From assembly GCF_000720475.1 (NCBI RefSeq), contig NZ_JOAP01000013.1, positions 1-64,000 of the forward strand: a stretch of 64,000 nt of DNA, written 5' to 3'. Positions 8,282 to 16,343 of this stretch are shown here, piece by piece. The DNA is from Streptomyces aureocirculatus (GTDB lineage Bacteria > Actinomycetota > Actinomycetes > Streptomycetales > Streptomycetaceae). A model generated the notes under the pieces. The model made no database searches. It was not told the origin of the DNA and worked only from the letters and a program-made list of their open reading frames with translations. The first letter of the stretch is position 1. Each line of letters begins with the position of its first letter. A program made the position numbers and the translations under genes.

Positions 8282-9372
8282 CAGGGGCCCTCCATGCCTT
8301 CGAGGAAGAGTTCCGCCGTTTCGGCGCGGCCCCGCTCGGGGGCGGTGACCTTGACTCCGATGACGCGGTACGACGCGTCGAGGCCCTCGCTGAACCACAC
8401 GTCGTGGATGCGCAGCCGCACGGTCGTCCCGAGGAGCGAGGGCGTGGTGTCCGCGTCGAGGCGGACACGGACGGCTGGGATCACGACCGGGCCGCCGAGC
8501 GCGGCCAATTCGGTACGGGCCAGCGCGTCGAGTGTGGCCTTGTCGGTGACGTTGCTGTGGTCGGACGTGGTGTCCAGACGCGGGAAACCGGCTCCGATGA
8601 GGGCCTGCGCCACGTGCTCGTCCGAGATGACGGGGCGCTGAGCGCCTTCGGGCGTGCCCCCGCGGGCGCGCGCGGTGGTGCCGCCGCGGGTGGCGTCCCG
8701 GGGGAAGGAGTACGTGAGGATGTCCCCCGGCAGGTCCAGGACCGTGGTGCCCTCGCCGACGTCGATGCGCGGGACGCCGAACAGCAGCCGCTGCGCGCGC
8801 CGACCGGTCGCCGGGTCGCGGTACACGCTCACCAGGTACTCGAATCCCGGCTCCATCGCCGCCAGTTGTGCGATCGCCTCCTCCACCGGCGTCTCGTCGC
8901 CGTCCAGGTACGTCACCGTGCGCCGGGTGCCCGGGGGTGCGGGCGCGAAGCCGACACCGATGTCGCCGCCGGGCATCTCCTGGATGTGCTCCCACAGGCC
9001 GCGCACGATGGTGAGGTCGTCGGTGTCGGTGTACGTGAGGTTCCGCCGGATGTGGCGGCGGCCCGCGTACGAGTCGAAGGTGGCGGCCTGGAGCGCGACG
9101 GTGACCATGCCCTGCTCGTCCATGGCCGGGGTGAGCGTCCACACGATGCCGCCCCAGCACACCTGGTCGCCGCGTTCGAGGTAGACGGCGGTACGGCCCT
9201 CCACCAAATCCCTGACCCGCCGCGCCATCCGCCGGTTGGGCACCGGCAGGGTGGCGCTGAGGGAGCCCGGCTTGCCGATGTAGTCGTCGAACTCCAGGCC
9301 TTGCAGGGGCAGGACGTCGATGGGGGTGCCCGTGCACAGGTCGGCGAAGTACGCGAGGTAGGGGCTGTCCAC
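8281..9372 (-). CDS. Siphovirus tail protein, Gp37-like (baseplate/tail-tip)
   Basis: A 363-residue protein starting at GTG. It has the look of actinophage tail-tip proteins of the ReqiPepy6 Gp37-like group: an early PLQGLEFDDYIGKPGSLSA segment, a YLERGDQVCWGGIVWTL beta region, then alternating beta-rich stretches ending in WFSEGLDASYRVIGV. The family is found at the distal end of siphoviral tails next to Dit, and probably builds the tail tip or baseplate hub. It directly follows the 343-residue baseplate gene (3-base gap) and overlaps the small gene downstream. Family assignment is from memory of sequence style, not a search. Confidence 0.72.
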   Translation of the reverse strand: MDSPYLAYFADLCTGTPIDVLPLQGLEFDDYIGKPGSLSATLPVPNRRMARRVRDLVEGRTAVYLERGDQVCWGGIVWTLTPAMDEQGMVTVALQAATFDSYAGRRHIRRNLTYTDTDDLTIVRGLWEHIQEMPGGDIGVGFAPAPPGTRRTVTYLDGDETPVEEAIAQLAAMEPGFEYLVSVYRDPATGRRAQRLLFGVPRIDVGEGTTVLDLPGDILTYSFPRDATRGGTTARARGGTPEGAQRPVISDEHVAQALIGAGFPRLDTTSDHSNVTDKATLDALARTELAALGGPVVIPAVRVRLDADTTPSLLGTTVRLRIHDVWFSEGLDASYRVIGVKVTAPERGRAETAELFLEGMEGP

Positions 9373-9375
9373 GAC

Positions 9376-10407
9376 TCAGGCGACCGGGTCGATACGGATG
9401 AAGCGGCTGTCGAACCAGGTCTTGGGCGACCCGGCCTTGTGGGCGGCGGTGGCGATGTACACGACGCCCGGGGTGAGGGGGCCCACGGGGAAGTTGTTGA
9501 ACACCGAGGCCGAACCCGCGCCGGTGTAGACGGCGGCGACATCGTCGGAAGCGGTGACGACGAGTGCGCCGCCCGCCTTCGGCCGGACGTTCACGGAGAA
9601 GAAACCGCCCCCGCCCTCGCCCGCGATGCGCGCCCCGACCGCGATGTGCACCCATGTCGACGACGGTGCGGTGAACTCGGCGGTGAGCGGTCCGGCGTCG
9701 GTGAGGGTCTCGGTGTACGCCGTGGACGCGGTGTGCCCAAGGGCCGAGCTGCGTTTGAGCATGGCGTCGGGGATGTACTGCTGCCACCGGTTGCCGTCCC
9801 AGCGCTGTAGGCGACCGCCCGCGTCCCGGTACTGCCCGACGTACGTGCCCTGGGCGCCGTGCCCGCCCCCCGCGGGCAGGATGCCGCCGAGCGCGGCGGT
9901 GTAGCGGCGCCGGTCGGCGACGGCCGTCGCCCAGGTGATGCCCCGCGTGGCGGAGGCGCCCGCCGGTACCGACACCTCGTACAGGAGCTCGGCGCTCTTC
10001 GGCAGCGGGGGCGGCACCGGCGCGCTCGCGGGGGTGCCCTGGACGATCTCCAGGACGGCCTCGTAGCGCCCCGATGCGTCGTAGTCGGCGTCGTACACCC
10101 GCACCACGAGCGCGTCGATGCGCGGCAGCGTCGCGTGGCCGTCGGCGAAGGGGAGCTGGGTGTCGGCGTCCACGGTGACCGGGTAGCCGCCCTGCGCCGC
10201 CGCGGAGCCGCCGGGCACCCACAGCCGGCCGGGGGAGAGGCGGGCCTGCATGCTGGTGGCCGCGCTGCCGGTGAGCTGGAGCCCGCCCACGGCACAGCCG
10301 CCGCGGGCGGTCAGCGGGCCCGAGGAGGCCATCCCCAGGCTCATGGCGAGCCGGGTGTCCTCCCGGGTCTGTCCGGTGGGCTGATGCCATGCGGAACGTG
10401 TCGTCAT
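9376..10407 (-). CDS. Baseplate / minor tail protein, probable receptor-binding part
   Basis: A 343-residue protein; the start at 10407 follows GGAGAG. The N-terminal half (about 30-200) contains the RLWVPGG and ADTQLPFADG pattern seen in BppU-like baseplate proteins of actinophages, with VYDADYDASGRYEAVLEIVQGTP. A Gly/Ala-rich beta region follows (WDGNRWQQYIP, then VHIAVGARI) that would suit a surface-binding module. I infer a role in host or target contact at the tail tip. It sits between the Dit-like gene and the Gp37-like gene. Confidence 0.68.
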   Translation of the reverse strand: MTTRSAWHQPTGQTREDTRLAMSLGMASSGPLTARGGCAVGGLQLTGSAATSMQARLSPGRLWVPGGSAAAQGGYPVTVDADTQLPFADGHATLPRIDALVVRVYDADYDASGRYEAVLEIVQGTPASAPVPPPLPKSAELLYEVSVPAGASATRGITWATAVADRRRYTAALGGILPAGGGHGAQGTYVGQYRDAGGRLQRWDGNRWQQYIPDAMLKRSSALGHTASTAYTETLTDAGPLTAEFTAPSSTWVHIAVGARIAGEGGGGFFSVNVRPKAGGALVVTASDDVAAVYTGAGSASVFNNFPVGPLTPGVVYIATAAHKAGSPKTWFDSRFIRIDPVA

Positions 10408-10484
10408 GGAACTCTCCAGGATTGCCGGTCGGCGAGGTCGCCGGTCGATGGATGGGGCGCCGCCCCGCGCGCCCGATGCGAGCC

Positions 10485-10538
10485 GTGCTCCGTACGGCGG
10501 CCGTGCTCCGTACGGGGACTGTGCTCCGTACGCGGGCC
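10485..10538. repeat. Three copies of GTGCTCCGTACG at 18-bp spacing
   Basis: Copies begin at about 10485, 10503 and 10521 in the 148-bp spacer between the Dit and baseplate genes. The spacer is the only long gap inside the tail operon. The repeat could mark a recombination scar or an internal regulatory site. Confidence 0.7.
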
Positions 10539-10555
10539 GCGCCCGCGGCGTGGCT

Positions 10556-11503
10556 TCACCACTCGGCCGAGCGCCAGGCGACGGTGGCCGACGCGAGCTC
10601 CACGTCGCCGGACGCGGCCCGGAAGGACAGCCGGGACGCGCCCGGGGCCAGGGTGAACAGTTCCTCGGGGACGCTGCCGACGACCGCGGTGTGACGGCGT
10701 GAGGACGTTTCGTTGAACAGCACGGAGCCTTCGGCCGTGTCGACCTCCAGCACATCCCCGAGCGACAGGGACAGGTCGTACTCCAGCCAGGTGCCGCTGT
10801 CGTGGTTCGCCAGGCGCGGGCCCACACACGGCCCGGTGAAGGTGATCAGCGGGTGGGCGGGCGCGCTGCCCGAGTTGTCCACCGTCACCTCGCCGACGGA
10901 CCCAGGGGCGCCCCAGCTCAACGGCCACGTCAACGGCCAGGTCAGGCCGGGCTCCCGGCGCGGAAGACCCATCGTGACCCGGCGCGCCACGCTCTCGTAG
11001 CGCCGCGGGTCCATGGCCTTCCACTGGATCGTCACCTTGGCCAGTCGCCCTGCGAGGAACTGCCGGTCCGTGGGCACCACGCGCTGGGTGACCCGCGCCC
11101 GCACAGCGAGCGTCTCACCGTGCAGGCGCACCGCGAGCCACTCCTCCTCGTCCCGTATCCCGGTGGCGGCTCGCAGCGTGCGCAGGGCGTCGAGGGCCGC
11201 CTCGGAGCCGCCGTCCGGGTCGGGGGCGAGCCACAGTTGCGCGGTGACGGTGCGGGGCTGTGCCCACTGGGTGCCCGGCCAGCCGCCGTGCCCCGCGGGG
11301 CGGTTGGCGTCGGACGACTCCAGGCCCGGCAGCTCCTCCCAGCCGGTGAGGCCCTCGGCCGCGACCCAGTAGGCGGTGCCGGGCCCGGTCAGGAGCTCCG
11401 CCCACTGCACCTGCCCGTCCCTGTCGATCAGCGCGCCGGGCCCGGCGGCGGCGATCTCCGCCGCGCCGGGCGCGCCGGATCCGTAGCGCGTCCTTGCGTT
11501 CAT
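10556..11503 (-). CDS. Distal tail protein (Dit-like, siphovirus tail family)
   Basis: A 315-residue protein with the plan of Dit proteins: an N-terminal belt domain (QVQWAELLTGPGTAYWV, LEVDT) and a later galectin-like region (NSGSAPAHPLITFTG, VSLGDVLEVDTAEG-type beta strands). Dit forms the hub joining tail tube and tail tip in long non-contractile tails. It follows the tape measure gene at 36 bp, the expected place. The start at 11503 has only a weak ribosome site. Confidence 0.78.
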   Translation of the reverse strand: MNARTRYGSGAPGAAEIAAAGPGALIDRDGQVQWAELLTGPGTAYWVAAEGLTGWEELPGLESSDANRPAGHGGWPGTQWAQPRTVTAQLWLAPDPDGGSEAALDALRTLRAATGIRDEEEWLAVRLHGETLAVRARVTQRVVPTDRQFLAGRLAKVTIQWKAMDPRRYESVARRVTMGLPRREPGLTWPLTWPLSWGAPGSVGEVTVDNSGSAPAHPLITFTGPCVGPRLANHDSGTWLEYDLSLSLGDVLEVDTAEGSVLFNETSSRRHTAVVGSVPEELFTLAPGASRLSFRAASGDVELASATVAWRSAEW

Positions 11504-11539
11504 CCGCTCACCACCCCACCCCTGGCCTTCATCGGGGCC

Positions 11540-12709
11540 TCAGCCCCTGGCCTTCATCAGGAACATCAGGTCCTCCGCGGTCTGCCGGGCGCTGCCGCCG
11601 CGCGCCTCGTAGTAGTTCTCGATCACCACACCGCCGCGCTGCCGCGGCCCCGGCGCACGCACCGGCCCCACACCCGGCCGTGGCCCCCGCGCGAGCAGCG
11701 CCTCCAGCCTGTTCAGCGGCAACACGGCCTCGGCCTGCCCCGCCTCGCCGAGCAGGGCGAGCGTGCCACCGGCGCGCGGCAGCACGATGCCGCCACGGGC
11801 CAGGGTGGGGATCGTCGGGAGATTGACGCCGAAGGACTTGCCGCCGAAGGGCGGCGGCACCCATCCCGGGATGGACACCTTCACCTTGTTGAGCGCCCGG
11901 ATCGCCGAGTTGACCAGGCCGATCACCGCGTTGATGGGCCCCTTGACGGCACCGAGGACGCTGTTGAAGACGCCTTTGGTGAAGTTCGCCAGACCGTTCC
12001 AGGCCCGGTGCAGGCCGTCGCGTACGGCACGGAACGCGGCCGGGACGCGCTCACGGAGGAAGTTCAGCGCCGGTCTGATCACCGCGAGGACCGCGCGGAT
12101 CACGGTCGTGATGATGGTCTTGTAGATCGTGAAGTACGTCTTCACGACGGTCCAGATCACCCGCAGGACGACCTGGAAGGCGACCTTGATGCCGTTCCAG
12201 GTCGCCTGCACGACCTGCCGGGCCGCCCGCATCGTCGTGCCGATCACCTGCCCGATGATCCGGAACGCCGTCCGCACGATGCGCTGCACGGTCTTGGACT
12301 GCATCGCCATGTCGACGAGCTTGGTGATCAGCGGGAGCAGCAGCGCCATGATCGCGCCGAAGACGTTCGCCTTCATGGCGGTGTTCAGGCCGCGCTGCGC
12401 GGTGGTGACGCCCTGGAGGCCCGTCTTCATCCGCCCCATGAGACCGCCGCCGCGCGTGGCCGACTTCCCGGCGCCGTCCATGGCCCTGTCGGCCTGCCGC
12501 GCACTGCGGGCGGCGGCGTCCGCCTGCGTCTTGACCCCGCGGAAGGAACTCGCCGTGCGGTCGAGACCCCCCTTGATCCGGCTGACGGCCCGATCCGCCT
12601 GCTGCACGGTCGCACGCAGCTTGCCGACGCCGGACTCGGCCTGCCCCGCACCCGTCCGCAGACCACGGAATCCGGAGGCGGAGCGATTGAGGGCTTGTAC
12701 GAGTGACAT
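11540..12709 (-). CDS. Tail tape measure protein, short
   Basis: A 389-residue protein with the typical organisation: Ala/Arg/Gln-rich helical start (repeated QADRAVSRI, QADAAARSARQADRAMDG), a long hydrophobic middle (about 110-215: IMALLLPLITKLVD, RIIGQVIG, VIRAVLAVIRPAL), then WNGLANFTKGVFNSVLGAVKGPIN and a C-terminal LARGGIV-LGEAGQAEAVLPL motif seen in many tape measures. It sets tail length and occupies the tube lumen. At about 1.5 angstrom per residue the tail would be near 58 nm, short for a siphovirus. A strong AGGAGG precedes the start. Confidence 0.87.
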   Translation of the reverse strand: MSLVQALNRSASGFRGLRTGAGQAESGVGKLRATVQQADRAVSRIKGGLDRTASSFRGVKTQADAAARSARQADRAMDGAGKSATRGGGLMGRMKTGLQGVTTAQRGLNTAMKANVFGAIMALLLPLITKLVDMAMQSKTVQRIVRTAFRIIGQVIGTTMRAARQVVQATWNGIKVAFQVVLRVIWTVVKTYFTIYKTIITTVIRAVLAVIRPALNFLRERVPAAFRAVRDGLHRAWNGLANFTKGVFNSVLGAVKGPINAVIGLVNSAIRALNKVKVSIPGWVPPPFGGKSFGVNLPTIPTLARGGIVLPRAGGTLALLGEAGQAEAVLPLNRLEALLARGPRPGVGPVRAPGPRQRGGVVIENYYEARGGSARQTAEDLMFLMKARG

Positions 12710-12739
12710 GGGTTGCCTCCTGCGGAGCTGAGGGGCCCG

Positions 12740-13228
12740 TCAGCCGAGGGAGCGGACAAGGCTGTTGATGCGCGCCTCGAGCCGGTTGATGTGGGCGGCC
12801 GTTTCGGTGAAGGTCCCCGTATTGGCCAGGGTGGCCCGCTGGGGCGGTGGGGTACCGGCGGCTCTGGCCCTCAGGGCATCCAGGCGGCGGTGCGCTCTTC
12901 CGGCTTCGCCACGTGCCGCGTTGGCGGCATCGAAGGCACGCCCGAGGGCCCTTCGGGTGTCCGCGATGGACGCCTTGAGATCTTCGGGCCGCAAGCCGGC
13001 CGCTTGGTCCCGCTGCTCCTGCAGCCCCTTCTGCAGGTGTTCGAGCAGGTTGAAGTCGAAGCTGGCAAGCTTGACGCTGCCGGTCACCGCCGCGAACTCC
13101 GCCTTCATCGCGGTGACTTCGGTCACCGACGCGACCGCGTCGACCTTCGCCAGGCCGCGCTCCAGCTTCCAGGTGAACGCCTGGTGCTCCGACTCCAATT
13201 TCTTCAGTCGGTCGTCCACACCTGCCAT
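12740..13228 (-). CDS. Coiled-coil tail-module protein of unknown function
   Basis: A 162-residue, almost entirely helical, charged protein (MAGVDDRLKKLESEHQAF start; LEHLQKGLQEQRDQAAGL; RRLDALRARAAG; HINRLEARINSLVRSLG end). It lies between the chaperone pair and the tape measure. No enzyme motif is visible. Position and coiled-coil content suggest a tape-measure chaperone or an internal tail component. It is preceded by GGAGA and is part of the same operon. Confidence 0.6.
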   Translation of the reverse strand: MAGVDDRLKKLESEHQAFTWKLERGLAKVDAVASVTEVTAMKAEFAAVTGSVKLASFDFNLLEHLQKGLQEQRDQAAGLRPEDLKASIADTRRALGRAFDAANAARGEAGRAHRRLDALRARAAGTPPPQRATLANTGTFTETAAHINRLEARINSLVRSLG

Positions 13229-13278
13229 ATGGTTCTCCGTTGTTCGGTTGGAGGGACTGTCAGCCGTACCGCGGGTGG

Positions 13279-13676
13279 TCAGCCGAAGAAGCGAGCCAGC
13301 TCGGCGGGCCCGGGAGCGTCGGCCGCGTCCGGATCGTCAGGCATGGCGTCGTCCACGCCAGGCCGGGGCACCGGCTGCGGCGCCTCCGACGCCGCCTCGT
13401 CCTCGTCGCGGTTGACGGACGTGAACATCCAGTTGGCGACGGCCAGATGGTCGACCACGGCGGCGAGCAGGTGATCGGTCAGCGACCACTGCGCCGCCTC
13501 CCCTTCGTGCGCGAACCGGAACGCGCTGTCCCGCGGCAAGTGCCGGACGAGCACGGCAAGCCGTCGCGACGACAGCTCGCCGCGGTACCAGTCGAGCAGA
13601 TCCACGCCGTAGTGGCGCAGCAGATCCGCCTCCAGCGCCTCGGCGTGCTCCTCCACGAGCGCGCCGAGGCTCAGCC
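13279..13676 (-). CDS. Tail assembly chaperone, downstream (T-type) segment reached by -1 frameshift
   Basis: This frame lies -1 relative to the 96-residue chaperone upstream and remains open to the stop at 13279. After the shift it reads LSLGALVEEHAEALEADLLRHYG... and continues WYRGELSSRRLAVLVRHLP, ending in an acidic Pro/Asp-rich tail. This matches the downstream partner of gpG/gpGT-like chaperone pairs, where a minority of ribosomes makes a fusion that escorts the tape measure to the tube protein. No convincing independent start or ribosome site exists for it. Confidence 0.72.
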
Positions 13677-13961
13677 TTCCCCCACGCTCAGGCCGGTCTC
13701 CTCCCCGTACGCGTTGAGGATGGCGGCCACGTCCTGCACGCTCAGGTCGTGGTCGCCGAGCCGCTTGTACTGCTCGTCGCCCAGCAGCAGTGCGAGCAGG
13801 CCGTCCAGGTCGTCGTCGGCCAGGGACGAGAGGGCCTGGGCGGCGCGACGCGGGATCTCCGTGGGCAGCGAGAACGTCTCGCCGTCCACCTCGAACTCCC
13901 ATTTCTGGCCCAGCGTTTCGAGCCGCTGGGCGCGGGCGGCGTTGACGTTGAAGGCGGGCAT
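13671..13961 (-). CDS. Tail assembly chaperone (G-type)
   Basis: A 96-residue acidic helical protein beginning MPAFNVNAARAQRLETLGQKW, with FSLPTEIPRRAAQALSSLADDDLDGLLALLL. This is the usual look of actinophage tail assembly chaperones that follow the tube gene. A GAGGAG site precedes the ATG. Its last codons (GTG GGG GAA GGC TGA) overlap the -1 frame of the downstream segment, so the full frameshift product would be about 225 residues. Confidence 0.8.
   Translation of the reverse strand: MPAFNVNAARAQRLETLGQKWEFEVDGETFSLPTEIPRRAAQALSSLADDDLDGLLALLLGDEQYKRLGDHDLSVQDVAAILNAYGEETGLSVGEG
13677..13685 (-). promoter_or_regulatory. Candidate -1 programmed frameshift site (GTG GGG GAA)
   Basis: Read on the minus strand, GTG GGG GAA lies two codons before the chaperone stop. 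The run of five Gs followed by AA allows the P-site glycine tRNA to re-pair perfectly after a -1 slip, after which the next codons continue in the T-type frame. G-run slippery sites at this point are usual in actinophages; efficiency cannot be judged here. Confidence 0.55.
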
Positions 13962-14006
13962 ACGGCTCCTCGGTCCGGGGTGGCGGTGGCGGGCGGACCG
14001 CCGCGG

Positions 14007-14579
14007 CTACTTCGCGAATGCGGGGTCGTTCATGATCCAGGTGGCGAGGGGAGCGGCGTTGTCGACCGCGAGGGCCGTGAAGGTGATCCCGAGCTTGACC
14101 GAGGCGGCGCGGGTGAGCTGGAGCTCCTCGGTCTCGGTGACCTGGCCGCGGGCGATGGTGAAGCGGTACTTGATGACGTTGCCGTCGGAGAACTCCACGC
14201 CGAGCATCCGCTCGTCCTGCTTGGGCTCGGCGGCCACCTTGTACGTGTAGAGCTTGGCGCCCTCGGCGGTCTCGGTGACACCGTCACCGCCGAAGAAGAA
14301 CGGCAGGGTGTCCTCGTTGAGCTGGAGCAGCGCGAACTTCACGGTGAGGTCGCGGTCGGAGTACACGAAGCGGGCCGGGCTCACGGACTGCCAGGTGTCC
14401 ACCGGGTCGATCTTGTCCTTCTTGTTGAAGCGGATGCCGTCGGTGGTGGTGTAGCCCAGGTCCCGCCAGCCGGCCGCCCAGTTGGCGGTCACATCGGCGG
14501 GGGGCGTGGTGCCGAGCGGGGCGGTGAGGATGCGTCCCGTACCGGCGACACGGATCTCGTTCGGGTTCATTCCGGGCAT
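14007..14579 (-). CDS. Major tail tube protein
   Basis: A 190-residue protein with typical features of siphoviral major tail proteins: MPGMNPNEIRVAGTGRILTAPLGT start, GWRDLGYTTTDGIRF, a TVKFALLQLNEDTLPFFFG segment, then YRFTIARGQVTETEELQL and LGITFTALAVDN. It polymerises as hexameric rings into the tube. A strong AAGGAG precedes the start. No sheath gene accompanies it, so the tail is non-contractile. Confidence 0.85.
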   Translation of the reverse strand: MPGMNPNEIRVAGTGRILTAPLGTTPPADVTANWAAGWRDLGYTTTDGIRFNKKDKIDPVDTWQSVSPARFVYSDRDLTVKFALLQLNEDTLPFFFGGDGVTETAEGAKLYTYKVAAEPKQDERMLGVEFSDGNVIKYRFTIARGQVTETEELQLTRAASVKLGITFTALAVDNAAPLATWIMNDPAFAK

Positions 14580-14610
14580 GCTGACTCCTTCGGGCGGGTG
14601 CGCGGGAACG

Positions 14611-15018
14611 TCAGGCCGGTCGGATCGAGAGCCGGGTGGTGGACAGATAGCGGCTGGCGGCCTGCCGGTTGTAGTCGGGCAGCCAGCGCGGCCCGTCGGC
14701 CTCGACGGCGTCGGTGACGTAGGCGCTGCCGTACGTGGTGCCGCGCACGGTGAGCAGCGCCGTACGGGTCGCGGTGGCCACCGCGTGGGCCGTGGGCTTG
14801 TCGGGGCCGTAGACCTCCAGGTCGATCAGGGGCTGGTCCAGGTGCTGGTCGTCGACCCACGCCCCGCCCGCCCGGGACACCAGGACGGCCTTCTGGGTGC
14901 CGTCGAAACCCGGGGGCGTGCGGTTGTCGACGATGACTCCGGCCAGCTCGGGACGGCTCTTGAGATGGTCGACGACGAGGCGTTCGACGTCCGGGAACAC
15001 GATGGGCGGATCACTCAC
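14611..15018 (-). CDS. Tail terminator / tail completion protein
   Basis: A 135-residue protein starting at GTG 15018 after AAGGAG. VFPDVERLVVDHLKSRPELAGVIV and VSRAGGAWVDDQHLDQPLIDLEVYG are typical of gpU-like/HK97 gp10-like terminators that cap the head-proximal end of the tube. It is the first gene of the tail operon and lies immediately upstream of the tube gene, the standard order. Nothing resembling a head-tail connector, capsid or portal lies beyond it. Confidence 0.78.
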   Translation of the reverse strand: MSDPPIVFPDVERLVVDHLKSRPELAGVIVDNRTPPGFDGTQKAVLVSRAGGAWVDDQHLDQPLIDLEVYGPDKPTAHAVATATRTALLTVRGTTYGSAYVTDAVEADGPRWLPDYNRQAASRYLSTTRLSIRPA

Positions 15019-15370
15019 GCGCGACTCCTTGCGTGGTCCGGGACACTCATTGTGACCCTCGGGTGAAGTGGGTGCAATGTGCCTGCAAGGCAACGCGGGG
15101 ACTGTGTACGGGAACGTGATGCTCCGTCAATTGGTGCGTTATGCGCGGCAATTGGGGAGCCGAGGCCTCCGGGTGCGTGGGTCGCCTCCAGGCATCGGGT
15201 CGCCGCAGATGGCCCGGCGGTCGGTCGCCGCCCTGGCCTGTCTGCTGGTCATCGCGCTGACGGTCGCGGGTCTCAGGGCTGCGGCGACGGCCTCGTACGC
15301 GGCCTCGTGCACGGCCTCGTGCGCGAGTCCGCGCAACACAGGCTCGCGCAACACAGGCTCGCGCCGGTAG

Positions 15371-15871
15371 CGGGACGGCTCGGGCGGCGGCGTTGCCCCT
15401 GGCCGTTGCCGCTGGTCTCTCGCTCACGGCGTGCAACGACGGTGACGACAAGGCGGGGACGTCTCCGCGGCCGAATCCAGCGCGTCTTCCACAGGGGGCG
15501 GTTCGGGCTCGGGCGGTTCGGGTCAGGGCAGCGGGAAGGACTCTGCCGAGAAGGACTCCGCGGGGAAGGACTCTGCCGACGAAGGCTCCGGCGGGCAGGG
15601 CACGGTCGCAGGGACCGGCTCCAACGAGGACGGCAAGAGCAAGTGCCGCACCGACGAACTGGACGTCACCGCGTCGGACAGCACCATCGACGGCGACCGC
15701 GAAGGCACCGTCGCGGTCACGTTCAAGAACGGCGGCGGCTGGGACAGCGCCCTGTCCGGGTTCGCGGGCGTCGACCTGAAGACCAGCGAGGGGGATCTGT
15801 CCGCCCAGCGCAGTGGTCAGGGGGCCGACCCGATGACCGCCTGCCCGTCACGGACGGCGTTGGGTCCCCCG
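15371..15871 (+). pseudogene. Decayed lipoprotein with DUF4232-type domain
   Basis: One frame encodes a lipoprotein signal end with lipobox LSLTAC (Cys near 15435). About 30 bases later the homologous reading continues in another frame as a Ser/Gly/Lys linker and then CRTDELDVTASDSTIDG, VAVTFKNGG, ALSGFAGVDLKTSEGDLSA, the hallmark of secreted DUF4232 proteins of Streptomyces. The two parts are one base out of phase, no good start is left and the domain stops short at about 15870 beside a transposase fragment. Upstream (15300-15370) is a small direct repeat. Clearly a broken gene. Confidence 0.8.
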
Positions 15872-15904
15872 TGAAGGTGGGCCCGATCGGGAGCGCCGGC
15901 CAGG

Positions 15905-16200
15905 GCGGCAGTTGCCGTCCGCATTCAGGTGGAGCTTGCAGGTAAGCCCCCCGCGCGAGCGGCCGAGGGCTTCGCCTGGAGCACAGCCCCCGCCGGGAAC
16001 GGGCGAGGGCGCATTCTTTCGGCGCGCCCCGGCGGCGTGCTGATGGGCACGGAGCGAGGCGGAGTCGATGTTGGGTTTCCAGTCGATGTCACCTGTGGCG
16101 GCGGTGACGGCCTGGACGTGTCGGAGCAGCTTCTTCCAGATGCCGTCGGCCGACCACAGCATGGCGGAAAGGAGTTGCACCGGCAGAGGAGGGGCTATTA
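15905..16200 (-). pseudogene. IS5-type transposase fragment
   Basis: On the minus strand WKKLLRHVQAVTAATGDIDW, then NIDSASLRAHQHAAGARR and EALGRSRGGLTCKLHLNADG match the central part of IS5/IS427-group transposases, including the DS of the catalytic core and the RSRGGLTTK-like motif. N- and C-terminal parts and terminal inverted repeats are missing. It abuts the broken lipoprotein gene and probably caused its truncation. Confidence 0.85.
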
Positions 16201-16343
16201 GCCTCACGCTGGCGCGACAGACGCGTGATCTCGGGATGAGGAGGTTGATGAATATGGCTGCTGTTGGCCGTCATCAGCATGCCCTCATCCGGCCCGTGCG
16301 ATAACAGAGCGCGGCCGGTCGTTGCAACGACCAGGAGAGACAC

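Noticed and set aside
8063..10390. A long minus-strand open frame of 775 codons across the baseplate genes
   Set aside because: Its bulk is an Arg/His/Pro-rich reading out of phase with two well-supported tail genes. Only the last 72 codons (8063-8281) look real.
8063..15018. A complete prophage or a contractile injection system
   Set aside because: No capsid, portal, terminase, integrase or lysis gene, and no sheath, gp25-like or AAA+ ATPase gene expected for contractile systems.
15068..15370. A small membrane protein on the plus strand before the broken lipoprotein
   Set aside because: One hydrophobic stretch only, odd Cys/Ser repeat ending and no ribosome site; more likely decayed or non-coding DNA.
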